Shown here: positions 1-8,311 of the stretch, piece after piece
How the letters are laid out: every line of letters starts with the position of its first letter
Numbering within the stretch: the first letter of the stretch is position 1
Assembly (NCBI RefSeq): GCF_948329825.1
Contig: NZ_CAOJCM010000008.1
Span: 1 to 64,000, forward strand
Length of the DNA stretch: 64,000 nt
Reading direction: 5' to 3'
Source of the DNA: Paenibacillus sp. JJ-100
GTDB lineage: Bacteria > Bacillota > Bacilli > Paenibacillales > Paenibacillaceae
Program-made: the position numbers and the translations under genes
The notes under the pieces: generated by a model
Told to the model about the DNA's origin: nothing
What the model saw: only the letters and a program-made list of their open reading frames with translations
Database searches by the model: none

Positions 1-159
1 TAAAGTATTGAAAAGAGCGATTAGCTCATTTTGAATCTGACGAGATTAAAAATCTCATTGTTGATCTTGCAAGCAAGATCATTACTCACTCGTTGTTCAG
101 TTTTCAAAGATCAAACTTTTCTTTTGCTACCGAAACCAGTTCGTCTCAGCAACTTTTAT
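1..159 (-). other. rRNA operon leader upstream of a 16S rRNA gene
   Basis: Read on the minus strand this stretch has the hallmarks of a Bacillus/Paenibacillus 16S rRNA leader: a boxA-like antitermination element (100-113) followed by a row of short hairpins. Seen directly: an 8-bp perfect stem at 63-70/73-80, a 6-bp stem at 42-47/51-56 and a 4-bp stem at 15-18/24-27. There is no reading frame worth calling. The 16S gene itself would begin just left of base 1 and is inferred, not seen. The two promoters to the right (160-188, 277-305) point into this leader, which argues against it being a 16S-23S spacer. Confidence 0.8.
100..113 (-). promoter_or_regulatory. boxA-like rRNA antitermination element
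   Basis: The minus strand reads TGATCTTTGAAAAC, matching the conserved leader motif found before 16S and 23S genes in Bacillales, where NusB/NusE (S10) load on the nascent rRNA. It lies about 50 nt downstream of the P2 -10 box. Confidence 0.7.
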
Positions 160-188
160 ATCATATCACTTCCAAACCAACTTTGCAA
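160..188 (-). promoter_or_regulatory. rrn promoter P2 (sigma-A)
   Basis: Minus strand: -35 TTGCAA (183-188), 17-bp spacer, -10 TATGAT (160-165). Placed as the downstream member of a tandem pair, the usual arrangement for rRNA operons. Confidence 0.75.
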
Positions 189-276
189 GCTCTTTTTTTC
201 AAGTTTCTTTCGAAGCTTGTGTTTCTTCACTTGGCTCGCCGCACGATGTAAACCGTGTTTTCTTGGCTGGAATTAG

Positions 277-305
277 AATATATCATATACCCAACTTGAT
301 GACAA
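277..305 (-). promoter_or_regulatory. rrn promoter P1 (sigma-A)
   Basis: Minus strand: -35 TTGTCA (300-305), 17-bp spacer, -10 TATATT (277-282), with 117 bp between its -10 and that of P2. Tandem spacing and direction fit a growth-rate-controlled rRNA operon. Confidence 0.7.
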
Positions 306-653
306 CTTGTAAAATATCCCACACAAACAAATAGTTATTCAAATCATGATCTTGTACCATTCAATACATTAAATTTAAATAGTAAAGCCTAATTCGAATA
401 CCCGCATATTCGTTTCGTAGTAGGATATTATCCCGGCTCAACATCATTTGAATCTACACCGAACTCTACACCAATCACGATCCATGGACATCCGAGACTG
501 TAGACCAACACTTATGATATAAGAAAATCATTCCCTACCTCGATCATCACACCCATCTTCTCGTCCATTGTAAGTACCTCTATTCATAAACAAGTCTGAA
601 CCTGATCTGCATCCTGCAATCCAAATAAACTATACTTATTCCTCATGAGCCAT
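306..653. other. Intergenic region, no supported gene
   Basis: This is 348 bp of AT-rich DNA between the rrn promoters and the end of the GNAT gene. No convincing reading frame, tRNA or T-tailed hairpin was found, so the minus-strand ABC/GNAT operon has no obvious terminator before the same-direction rrn promoters. Confidence 0.5.
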
Positions 654-1199
654 TCATAAACGAAACCTGCCCATTACGACAGTATCATAATACTTTCCAT
701 CCGCATGACGTCGATCCCGCTTAAGGACCCCTTCTCTTATAAAACCATTTGACTCGTATAATCGTATTGCTTGCTCGTTCGTTGCAAGTACCTTTAAGGT
801 TACCTTCTCTACCCCGTTTCCATCGGCCCACCGTAAAGACAACTTTAAGAGGTTTTTGCCTATGCTATATCCCCAGAAAGAGCGAGCAACACATACTCCA
901 AACTCTACCTGATGAGAAAATCGTTTTAACTCTGATCCTGCACACCTGCAATAACCTACAATATTACCTGCTACCACGGCAACTAGAAACAGATTGTTAC
1001 GCTCCTCCGAGTCCTTCCGAATAAGCTCTTTGAAACCAGCAGCATCAATATAAGCCTCTCCTGCTTCACGATCCATATTTTCCGTCTCCCCGTCCAGCTG
1101 CACACGAAGTGAACTCAAAGAACGGGCATCCTCTTCCACAGCTGAACGAACGGTATACTGCATACCTTTAATTTCATAATCCTGTTCATTGATAATCAT
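654..1199 (-). CDS. GNAT family N-acetyltransferase
   Basis: A 181-residue single-domain protein of the Gcn5-related acetyltransferase fold, which moves an acetyl group from acetyl-CoA to an amine; the substrate is unknown. Seen: the acetyl-CoA-binding motif A region around WGYSIGKNLL (R/Q-x-x-G-x-G/A type, after the beta-4 strand) and the motif B segment NEQAIRLYESNGF, near-universal in RimI/PaiA-like members. It starts 35 bp after the stop of the response regulator on the same strand and may be the last gene of that operon. The upstream SD is weak; an internal Met at residue 13 lies directly before the fold and is an alternative start. Confidence 0.85.
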   Translation of the reverse strand: MIINEQDYEIKGMQYTVRSAVEEDARSLSSLRVQLDGETENMDREAGEAYIDAAGFKELIRKDSEERNNLFLVAVVAGNIVGYCRCAGSELKRFSHQVEFGVCVARSFWGYSIGKNLLKLSLRWADGNGVEKVTLKVLATNEQAIRLYESNGFIREGVLKRDRRHADGKYYDTVVMGRFRL

Positions 1200-1233
1200 C
1201 CAGATCCATTACGCCTTTCATAGTAAAATAGAA

Positions 1234-2838
1234 TTAACCAACTTCCGAGGGACTTTTCCCCGTTAACATCTTGAAGACCTGACTAAAATACGTCGCATTG
1301 CGGAACCCGGTCATCTCGCTCACTTCATACACCATATAGTGTCCCGACTGCAAAAGCTCCAAAGCCCGTTGGACACGGTATCCATTCAGGTAGCTGACAA
1401 AATTCTCTCCGGTCACCCTTTTAAACAACTGGCTCAAATATTTGGGGTGCACAAAAAGACTTTTCGCAATCGCTTCGAAACTGATCTCCTCTGCGTAATG
1501 TTCCTCGACATATTGTTTCACTTGAGCGATGAGCTTGTTGCTCTTCTTCTCACCTACCTCCTTACGAATCTGATCCAGCCAACTTCGAATTACACGATCC
1601 AGCCAGCTGATCAGATCATGCAAAGCATACTTCGATTGGATTTCACGCAGAAAGTCACTCATCGCGAGCGGCGGTGTCAGCATAGGGTGCTGCCTTTTCC
1701 AGCTGTGCATCATTGTATCAAATAAACTGACAGCGATCACCTGCGCATCCTGAATGCTCGCACAGTTCTCTGCCTTCAGCAAATGGAATATTTGAAGCCA
1801 TACTTCTTCCGCGAGACTGACTCGCATATCTGTCCAGACCTCATTCCATTGATGAAGCAGTAGAGAATAATCGGTCACACTCCGCTCCATCTCCTCTGTT
1901 TCTTCATATTGATATAATCGACTACCCCCTTGGAATTCTGCCCGCTCTACCGCTTCCCTGCTCTCCAGATACGAATCGATGACCTCGCATGGATGACTTT
2001 TCAACCGACCAATCCCGGCGCTCACCTCAATCTTGAGGTACGTAAAAATCTGTTCCACCATCTGACCCACCAGAGTCTGCAATTCCTCCAAACAATCCCG
2101 ATCATCAAGCATCAGCAGCACAAAGACCTGATCCGAGTAATCAACTACCTCCACCTGACAGTCCACCATACGAGATGCCCAATCCTTCACTGTCTCCTGA
2201 ATAATATCTGCCGCCCCATAACGCAAAAGCTGCCAGTCCCGCTCTTTCATTCGTGTCATAAAACCTGGACGATTTAACTGCAAACTTACGACACGAACCT
2301 TGGCACACATCCGAAAGCCGATATACTCCATACGAGCCTCGGATAATTCATCCGCGCGATAACGCGTGGTCAGAAGCTCATGAAGAAACTGTTTACGCAG
2401 ATAAGGGAGCACCCTTCCCACTTCTTGTTTATACGTCCGCTCCAGTCGCTCGTGCCGCTCACGCACATCTTGTTCCAGCAGCACCTCCTGTAGCACAGAC
2501 TCAATCTCCTCGACCTCCGCCGGCTTTAGCAAAAAATGATTCACGCCCCAGCGCATGGCCGCTCTCGCGTTCTCGAACTCGTCATATCCACTAAGGATGA
2601 TAATCGGCAAGAGGGGATAGTCACGCCGTAACTCCTGCGTCACTTCAAGGCCGGTCATGCCCGGTAAGTATACATCGGTCATAACAAGATCGGGATGCAC
2701 GCGGTGGAACAGCTCCAGTGCATCCAACCCGTTTGCCGCTGTACCAGCAATGCTCAGGCCCAAGGAGGGCCAATCGATATGCTCGGTCAGCGCTTTAATA
2801 ATATGCGGGTCATCATCAACAAGCATAATGGTTTTCAT
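1234..2838 (-). CDS. YesN-type response regulator with AraC DNA-binding domain
   Basis: A 534-residue cytoplasmic regulator. The N-terminal receiver domain (about 1-120) shows the acidic pocket DDD near residues 8-10, the phosphoacceptor Asp55 in MTDVYLPG and the conserved Lys in FLLKPAE. A long central region (about 130-420) is typical of the YesN family, and the C-terminus carries two AraC helix-turn-helix motifs (about 430-530). It overlaps the histidine kinase gene by 4 bp, so the two are translationally coupled and almost certainly a cognate pair. By family analogy it activates the neighbouring sugar transporter operon and possibly the GH105 gene when the kinase senses the substrate. The exact ligand is not deducible. 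Confidence 0.93.
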   Translation of the reverse strand: MKTIMLVDDDPHIIKALTEHIDWPSLGLSIAGTAANGLDALELFHRVHPDLVMTDVYLPGMTGLEVTQELRRDYPLLPIIILSGYDEFENARAAMRWGVNHFLLKPAEVEEIESVLQEVLLEQDVRERHERLERTYKQEVGRVLPYLRKQFLHELLTTRYRADELSEARMEYIGFRMCAKVRVVSLQLNRPGFMTRMKERDWQLLRYGAADIIQETVKDWASRMVDCQVEVVDYSDQVFVLLMLDDRDCLEELQTLVGQMVEQIFTYLKIEVSAGIGRLKSHPCEVIDSYLESREAVERAEFQGGSRLYQYEETEEMERSVTDYSLLLHQWNEVWTDMRVSLAEEVWLQIFHLLKAENCASIQDAQVIAVSLFDTMMHSWKRQHPMLTPPLAMSDFLREIQSKYALHDLISWLDRVIRSWLDQIRKEVGEKKSNKLIAQVKQYVEEHYAEEISFEAIAKSLFVHPKYLSQLFKRVTGENFVSYLNGYRVQRALELLQSGHYMVYEVSEMTGFRNATYFSQVFKMLTGKSPSEVG

Positions 2839-4790
2839 CCTTTTTCACCGTCCAGCCAAAGATTTAGTTGCTCTTCGGTCTCAATACGCGGCAGCGTAAT
2901 TTTCACCTCTACACCGCCTGAACTTCCATTGCTCAACTGCACACCATACCTTTGCCCGCAATATAGCTGTATACGTTGATGCACGTTGCGGACACCGATC
3001 CCTCGCGCATCATCCATGTTCCAAAGCTCCGGCAGGCCTTGTCCATTATCCGTGATTCGTATCATGATGTCAGAAAGAGCTCCCTCTGCTTCCTCCATAC
3101 ATACCTGAATGCGCAAAGTTCCTTCTATTGGATGTCCATGCATCACGGCATTCTCAATAAAAGGCTGCAAAATGATCTTGGGAATATAACACCCTCGTAT
3201 CCGTGGATCAATACGCTCCTGATACTGAATGGAAAACGGCAGACGTTCAGATTGAATACTAACATAGCAACGCGCATGCTCTAATTCATCCCTTACACGG
3301 ATAAACAATCTGCCCCCACTTAGTCCAATCCGTAGCAGCTTGCTCAGCTGTACAATCATACGACTGATGTCTTTGGCCTCATAATCGAGGGCACGCCAGT
3401 GGATCATATCGAGCGTATTGTATAGGAAATGGGGTTTGATCTGAGCTTCGAGCAAGCTGGTCTGGGCTTCCCTTTTCGCGCGGCTCTCATCCTTGACCTG
3501 CTCCATTAGCATGGTCAGCTGAGAGGCCATATGGTTAAATCCATAAGCGAGATGGGCATATTCCTCTGTAAACGAAAGACGTACACGGGTGTCGAAGTCT
3601 CCTTTTTCGAGCTGCCTCATCCGCTTGATCAATTGCCGTAAAGGTCGAATAATCTGCCGCACAAACAAATACGCAAGCACAGCCGAGCATAACAGTCCAA
3701 GTACAGCGATGCCGAGAATCTGCCAACCTGCTTGTCGCACCGGGGATAACAAAGTATAAACAGGAATGGTCTGCACAAGACGCCACTGAAGCATAGCAGG
3801 TCTGGAGTACAATACGAGCTGAGCTCCTCCCGGTTCACCGGATACCACTTCAAATCCATCTTGTCCAGGGCGAACATGCTCCTGAATCCATGCGCTATCT
3901 ATAATAGAAGAAGAAACATTTGCATGGTCACCAGGGTTCCGAACTATTCCTGCTGAATCTGGCTGATCGCCTGGAGTCATTCGAATCTCCTGACTCTCTC
4001 GATCTGTTCGTTTGTGCTCCGCTGCGGATTCAGCCTCATCAGTATGTTCAAACTGAATAACACCTTCTGCTGCTGGATCAGCTGTCCCCATCTGCATCAC
4101 CACATTGCCAGCGGTATCGACTAGCAGCACTTTGCCATCCAGCACCATCGGTACATCTGCAAATCTACGTATGATATCTGCCCGGCTCAACCGAATGAGC
4201 ACATAAGCGACCGTTCCTCCCCGACTGTCATAGATCCGCTGCGCATATCCAACCAGGGATTGCCCCGACTCGTTCTCGGGAAGTGGAACCCAGGCTGCAT
4301 CTGCCTTCTCCAGCGCGGAAAACCACGAATCGCTCCCAACCGTATCTATGGGAAAAATACGGTCAGCCATCGTAACCCTCACTCCGTTAAAAGCATCCGT
4401 GTACAGCTCAATCGAGGTAATCCCTTCACTCACCACCATGGTATGATCCAGAATTCGTGCAACCTCTCTCCGCTGATGAATCTGTGCCAGCCTGCCCGTG
4501 TTGGTCGTTTCTAGCAGGTTGGACAATTCCCTGTTGCTTGCTAGGCTGTAGGCCGTGCCCGTCACTCCTGTAATAAAATCAAATCCCCTTCTGGTGCTCT
4601 CGTTCAGGAGAGCGAGGCGAGCTTTACTGATTTCGTTAAATGTAACAGCGGAAAAAGATTGATAAGCCAGCCAGACAATAATTGAGACAAGCAATAGATT
4701 AAACGCAATAAAGCAAGTCACCATCAATGTGGAGAGCTTGCTTTGTTGCAGTTTTTGATGAATATAGGCAGACCATCTTGTTTTTCGCAT
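2835..4790 (-). CDS. YesM-type sensor histidine kinase
   Basis: A 651-residue membrane kinase. It has a transmembrane segment at about residues 22-45, a large extracytoplasmic sensor (dCache-like) to about 365, a second transmembrane helix, a HAMP linker, then a His_kinase domain with the phosphorylatable His in PHFLYNTLD (about residue 450) and a HATPase domain with the N-box in PFIENAVMHG and a DNGQGL G-box. The sensor carries an unusually polar insertion (about residues 235-290, rich in Asp/Glu/Ser) not essential to the fold. It lies 27 bp downstream of the permease gene and overlaps the regulator by 4 bp. It probably senses an extracellular oligosaccharide or the loaded binding protein. 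Confidence 0.93.
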   Translation of the reverse strand: MRKTRWSAYIHQKLQQSKLSTLMVTCFIAFNLLLVSIIVWLAYQSFSAVTFNEISKARLALLNESTRRGFDFITGVTGTAYSLASNRELSNLLETTNTGRLAQIHQRREVARILDHTMVVSEGITSIELYTDAFNGVRVTMADRIFPIDTVGSDSWFSALEKADAAWVPLPENESGQSLVGYAQRIYDSRGGTVAYVLIRLSRADIIRRFADVPMVLDGKVLLVDTAGNVVMQMGTADPAAEGVIQFEHTDEAESAAEHKRTDRESQEIRMTPGDQPDSAGIVRNPGDHANVSSSIIDSAWIQEHVRPGQDGFEVVSGEPGGAQLVLYSRPAMLQWRLVQTIPVYTLLSPVRQAGWQILGIAVLGLLCSAVLAYLFVRQIIRPLRQLIKRMRQLEKGDFDTRVRLSFTEEYAHLAYGFNHMASQLTMLMEQVKDESRAKREAQTSLLEAQIKPHFLYNTLDMIHWRALDYEAKDISRMIVQLSKLLRIGLSGGRLFIRVRDELEHARCYVSIQSERLPFSIQYQERIDPRIRGCYIPKIILQPFIENAVMHGHPIEGTLRIQVCMEEAEGALSDIMIRITDNGQGLPELWNMDDARGIGVRNVHQRIQLYCGQRYGVQLSNGSSGGVEVKITLPRIETEEQLNLWLDGEKG

Positions 4791-4817
4791 ACGGAATCAA
4801 CTCGTTTCGTCATGGAA

Positions 4818-5666
4818 TTACCCTTTGAGCCCAGAGGTCGCGATTCCTTCCACGAAGTACTTTTGACACACGATAAATACGATAAAACATGGCACAAGGG
4901 ATAGCACAGACATCGCAAACATCGGACCCCAATCAGACTGCGAGCTGGAATCCAGGAACAAGCGCAGTCCCAGCGGAACGGTGTACTTGCTCACGTCGCT
5001 CAGGTAGATCAATTGACTGAAGAAATCATCCCATGTCCACAGGAACGTAAAAATCATCGTCGTTACCAGTGCTGGAAAAGCGAGCGGAATAATGATTTTG
5101 GTATAGATTCTCACTGGACCACACCCATCAATAGTCGCTGCTTCATCCAGTTCCCGAGGCAATCCCCGGAAAAACTGCACCATCAGGAAGATAAAAAACG
5201 CGTCCGTTGCGAGCCATTTTGGTATAACCAGTGGCAGGTACGTATTCACCCACTCTAGATGATTAAAAAGAATATATTGGGGGATTAGCGTAACGTGATG
5301 TGGCAGCATGATCGTCATCAGCATCAACCCGAAGCAGATGGATTTGAAGCGGAAATTCAGTCGGGCGAACGCATAGGCCGCCATCGAGCAGGAGATCACA
5401 TTCCCCAGCACCGCTCCAAGCGATAGAACAACAGAGTTCGTCAGAAATTTGGAAAAGGCATTCCCCTGAATTCCGGACCAGCCCGTCATGTAATTTTGCC
5501 AATTCCACTCTTTCGGCCAGAACCACGTCTCTGTAAAAATCATATGTCCTGGTTTGAACGAGCTGCCCAGCATCCACAGAACAGGATAGAGCATGATGAA
5601 GGCGATGACTGAAATCATTACATGTTTCGTGACAATCCATGCTGTAGAGTTCCGTTGTCCAATCAT
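4818..5666 (-). CDS. Sugar ABC transporter permease (MalG/YtcP class)
   Basis: A 282-residue inner-membrane permease with six predicted helices, of the carbohydrate-uptake-1 family. The cytoplasmic EAA loop that contacts the ATPase is visible as ELDEAATIDGCGP. The C-terminus VEGIATSGLKG is typical of the MalG branch. It overlaps the upstream permease by 4 bp (ATGA), indicating coupled translation. No ATPase gene is in the operon. Such transporters in Bacilli usually share a distant MsmX-like ATPase. Confidence 0.93.
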   Translation of the reverse strand: MIGQRNSTAWIVTKHVMISVIAFIMLYPVLWMLGSSFKPGHMIFTETWFWPKEWNWQNYMTGWSGIQGNAFSKFLTNSVVLSLGAVLGNVISCSMAAYAFARLNFRFKSICFGLMLMTIMLPHHVTLIPQYILFNHLEWVNTYLPLVIPKWLATDAFFIFLMVQFFRGLPRELDEAATIDGCGPVRIYTKIIIPLAFPALVTTMIFTFLWTWDDFFSQLIYLSDVSKYTVPLGLRLFLDSSSQSDWGPMFAMSVLSLVPCFIVFIVCQKYFVEGIATSGLKG

Positions 5667-6613
5667 GATTTTCCACCATCCTCATAGTGCACCCACAACT
5701 TGCTGCTGCGGAATACGAGCAAAGTAAATACGCCGATTAGAATGACCAGTACCCAAGCCATCGCGGAAGCATATCCCATCTGGAAGAAGGAGAATCCTTT
5801 TTTGTACAGATACAGAGAGTACATCAAGGTTGAATTCACCGGACCTCCGCTCCCGTTACTGATAATGAAAGCCTGTGTGAACGATTGAAAGGATGTGATT
5901 AACTGCATGACCAGGTTAAAGAAGATGACTGGCGACAGGATCGGCAATGTGATGTAAAAAAATCTTCGCATTGGACCCGCACCATCGACGGCTGAAGCTT
6001 CATCATACTCGGGTGGAATCTGTTTGAGTCCTGCCAGAAAAATGATCATGGATGACCCGAACTGCCATACGGACAACAGGACAATCGAATATAATGCGTA
6101 CTTCGGGTTAGCCACCCAGTCCGGAGCTTTGATGCCTACCATAGCCAGTACGCTGTTAAGCAATCCGTCACCGCCAAGCATTTTGCGCCACAACATCGCG
6201 ATCGCTACACTGCCTCCGAGCAATGTTGGAATATAATACACTGTGCGGTAAATCCCCAGGCCGCGAATGCCTTTATTGAGCAACATGGCGACAAATAAGG
6301 CAAAGATCAATTTGAGCGGAACGGATACAGCAACATAGGTGAACGTCACCTGAAGTGACTTCGTAAAAAGTTTGTCCGACGTAAACATGGTGATGTAGTT
6401 ATCCAGACCGACCCAATTCGGGGCGGCCAGGATACTGTAATCGGTAAAGGAAATATATAACGATGCAAGCATAGGACCCAGGGTCAGGAACAATAATCCG
6501 ACAAGCCAGGGCGCGAGAAATAGAAGGGCGGCTCCATTATGGGCGTAGCGACGTTTCACACGCCGGGCAGCTACTTTCTCGATTCTGGCTTGACTGACCT
6601 GTGATGTCGTCAT
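5663..6613 (-). CDS. Sugar ABC transporter permease (MalF/YteP class)
   Basis: A 316-residue permease, partner of the downstream MalG-type protein. A basic cytoplasmic N-terminus precedes the first helix (LLFLAPWLVGLLFL), and the EAA loop appears as EYDEASAVDGAGP. Length and topology match the usual MalF-like heterodimer subunit of oligosaccharide importers. The start is preceded by a GGGGAGG ribosome binding site. The gene lies 122 bp downstream of the binding-protein gene; that gap holds a weak AU-rich stem-loop (6667-6686). Confidence 0.93.
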   Translation of the reverse strand: MTTSQVSQARIEKVAARRVKRRYAHNGAALLFLAPWLVGLLFLTLGPMLASLYISFTDYSILAAPNWVGLDNYITMFTSDKLFTKSLQVTFTYVAVSVPLKLIFALFVAMLLNKGIRGLGIYRTVYYIPTLLGGSVAIAMLWRKMLGGDGLLNSVLAMVGIKAPDWVANPKYALYSIVLLSVWQFGSSMIIFLAGLKQIPPEYDEASAVDGAGPMRRFFYITLPILSPVIFFNLVMQLITSFQSFTQAFIISNGSGGPVNSTLMYSLYLYKKGFSFFQMGYASAMAWVLVILIGVFTLLVFRSSKLWVHYEDGGKS

Positions 6614-6666
6614 TTTCGCAACCTCCCCGCAGTATTTGAAGTTATTCGGAACGGTTTCTGCCAGTT

Positions 6667-6686
6667 ATATCTACATACATAGATAT
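6667..6686 (-). other. Weak stem-loop between binding-protein and permease genes
   Basis: A 7-bp A/T-only inverted repeat (6667-6673/6680-6686) with a 6-nt loop. In binding-protein operons a hairpin here often sets the ratio of binding protein to permease by protecting the upstream mRNA. This stem is weak, so the role is a guess. Confidence 0.25.
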
Positions 6687-6735
6687 CGATATGGATACGG
6701 GTTAAACTCGTTTCTAGCTACACGTTCTAGTCTTT

Positions 6736-8067
6736 TTACTGGCTGGATGCAAGCGTTGCTTGGGCGCCTTCAATAAACTGATGGATGATATCTGTCATGC
6801 TGCCTTGGCCAAAAGCGATCTGCTCACTTGCACTTTTGAAACTCGTGTCTACTTCAGCGAATCCTTGCGGGTATGGCGGGCTAATCTCACTGGAATGCTT
6901 CGATACGATATCGATGAATTGGAAAATGATTTTTTCTCCCTCAGACAATTGCGGCTGCAACTGCTCCCGAATGCTTGCATTGACAGGCACCCCGCGCTCC
7001 GAACCAAGAATAGCTGTTGCTTCCGGATCATTCACCATGAAATCAATGAACATGGCTACTTCTTTGGGATGTTTAGTTTTGGAATACCCGGACATGAACT
7101 GACCTGGTTTCAGATACTCGCCGATCCGTTGTTCGTTCACGCCATGAGGTAGCACTTGAATGCCCAGCTTATGATCCTGATTTTTGTTCACCTGTTGGAA
7201 CGTAAGCAATTGATTGGACCACGCAAAATCCATGGCCGCTGTACCCAAAGAAATCGGTCTGGTCTCCAGTGCATTCGTTGTGGAAGCTGTCACTTCCGCA
7301 GATGTAGCCCCTCCGTTCTCACGCAGTGCAGCCCACATCTCAAACCACTCTTTCAATTGGTCACTTGTTGCTGTCATGACGCCATCTTCAAACAATCCTT
7401 TCCCAGACTGACGCACAAACACCTCAAACATGTTCGTAGCTCCGGAAATGTCAGCCGTGCCGTAGAATCCCTCACCTTTAGCCGCAGCAATTTGGGCTGC
7501 AATCGCCGAGAAGTCCTCCCACGTCCAGCTTTCCTTCGGCTCTTCAATGCCCAGCTGCTGGAATAATGTTGCATCGTATACGACACCTGGCGCGTTCACC
7601 CCAAGAGTTATGGCATATAATTTATCGTCGATTGATCCGGCTGTAATCATGCTTTTGTCGTGATCTTTGATGCCCAGCTCTTGATCAGCATAGGGTGTCA
7701 GGTCAAGCAGAGCGCCGCGCCGTGCAAAGTCCGTCAGAAACGCATAATCCATCTGAATAATATCTGGCGCGTTCGAGCCGGCAACCTGCGTCGTAAGCTT
7801 GTCAAAATATCCATCCCAGCCGGAGTATTCCGGTTTAATCGTGATACCCGGATGCTTCTCTTCAAAAAGCTTAATCACTTGGGTGGTCAGATCATGTCTG
7901 GTCTGTGATCCCCACCAGGTCATGCGTAGTTCAATCTTTTCTGAGGTACTACCTTCGCTCGTGTCACCAGAAGATACTGGTGTGCCCGAAGTTCCTCCAG
8001 AACAGGCTGTAGCGAATAATAATAGGGACAGGCAGAACAGGGTTACCCACTTCTTAGTGATAATCAT
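6736..8067 (-). CDS. Extracellular sugar-binding lipoprotein of an ABC transporter
   Basis: A 443-residue solute-binding protein (SBP family 1, MalE/YtcQ-like). The N-terminus is a lipoprotein signal: hydrophobic stretch then lipobox ATAC with the acylated Cys followed by Gly/Ser-rich linker, so it is anchored outside the membrane. The mature part shows the usual ITIKPEYSGWDGYFDKL hinge-proximal signature of oligosaccharide binders. It is the first gene of the operon that continues through two permeases, kinase and regulator. A GGGGAGGA ribosome binding site precedes the ATG. A perfect cre site (8096-8109) sits 29 bp upstream of the start, so glucose repression through CcpA is expected. Confidence 0.93.
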   Translation of the reverse strand: MIITKKWVTLFCLSLLLFATACSGGTSGTPVSSGDTSEGSTSEKIELRMTWWGSQTRHDLTTQVIKLFEEKHPGITIKPEYSGWDGYFDKLTTQVAGSNAPDIIQMDYAFLTDFARRGALLDLTPYADQELGIKDHDKSMITAGSIDDKLYAITLGVNAPGVVYDATLFQQLGIEEPKESWTWEDFSAIAAQIAAAKGEGFYGTADISGATNMFEVFVRQSGKGLFEDGVMTATSDQLKEWFEMWAALRENGGATSAEVTASTTNALETRPISLGTAAMDFAWSNQLLTFQQVNKNQDHKLGIQVLPHGVNEQRIGEYLKPGQFMSGYSKTKHPKEVAMFIDFMVNDPEATAILGSERGVPVNASIREQLQPQLSEGEKIIFQFIDIVSKHSSEISPPYPQGFAEVDTSFKSASEQIAFGQGSMTDIIHQFIEGAQATLASSQ

Positions 8068-8095
8068 GAATAAATTTCCTCCCCTTACGCTTGAA

Positions 8096-8109
8096 TGAAA
8101 TCGCTTACA
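8096..8109. promoter_or_regulatory. cre site (CcpA operator) of the sugar ABC operon
   Basis: TGAAATCGCTTACA fits the cre consensus TGWAANCGNTNWCA at every position on both strands. It lies between a plausible -10 (minus-strand TACAAT) and the SBP start, a position where CcpA blocks transcription. Confidence 0.75.
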
Positions 8110-8187
8110 TTATTATTGTAATCGCCTGTCTCTGGACATGACATAAACAAAAGTAAGCTATACTTTCAAAAAAGTAAGGGGTTATGT

Positions 8188-8224
8188 AGAAAAAACACCA
8201 CCGGAATCCACCCTTCCGGTAGTG
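8188..8224 (-). terminator. Rho-independent terminator after the GH105 gene
   Basis: Minus strand: 11-bp stem (8214-8224 pairing 8196-8206, one G-U) followed by a run of T. It separates the GH105 gene from the downstream ABC operon, so the operon needs its own promoter. Confidence 0.8.
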
Positions 8225-8311
8225 CTCATTCTTACAGACAAGATGGCGCTCCTAATATACTCTTCTAATCACTTCTATCATTTCTTATTACTACTTACCT
8301 CTTCACATTCT

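Noticed and set aside
306..653. Protein-like fragments on the minus strand in the gap before the GNAT gene
   Set aside because: The frame has several stops, no ribosome binding site and no family resemblance, so coincidence is more likely than a relic.
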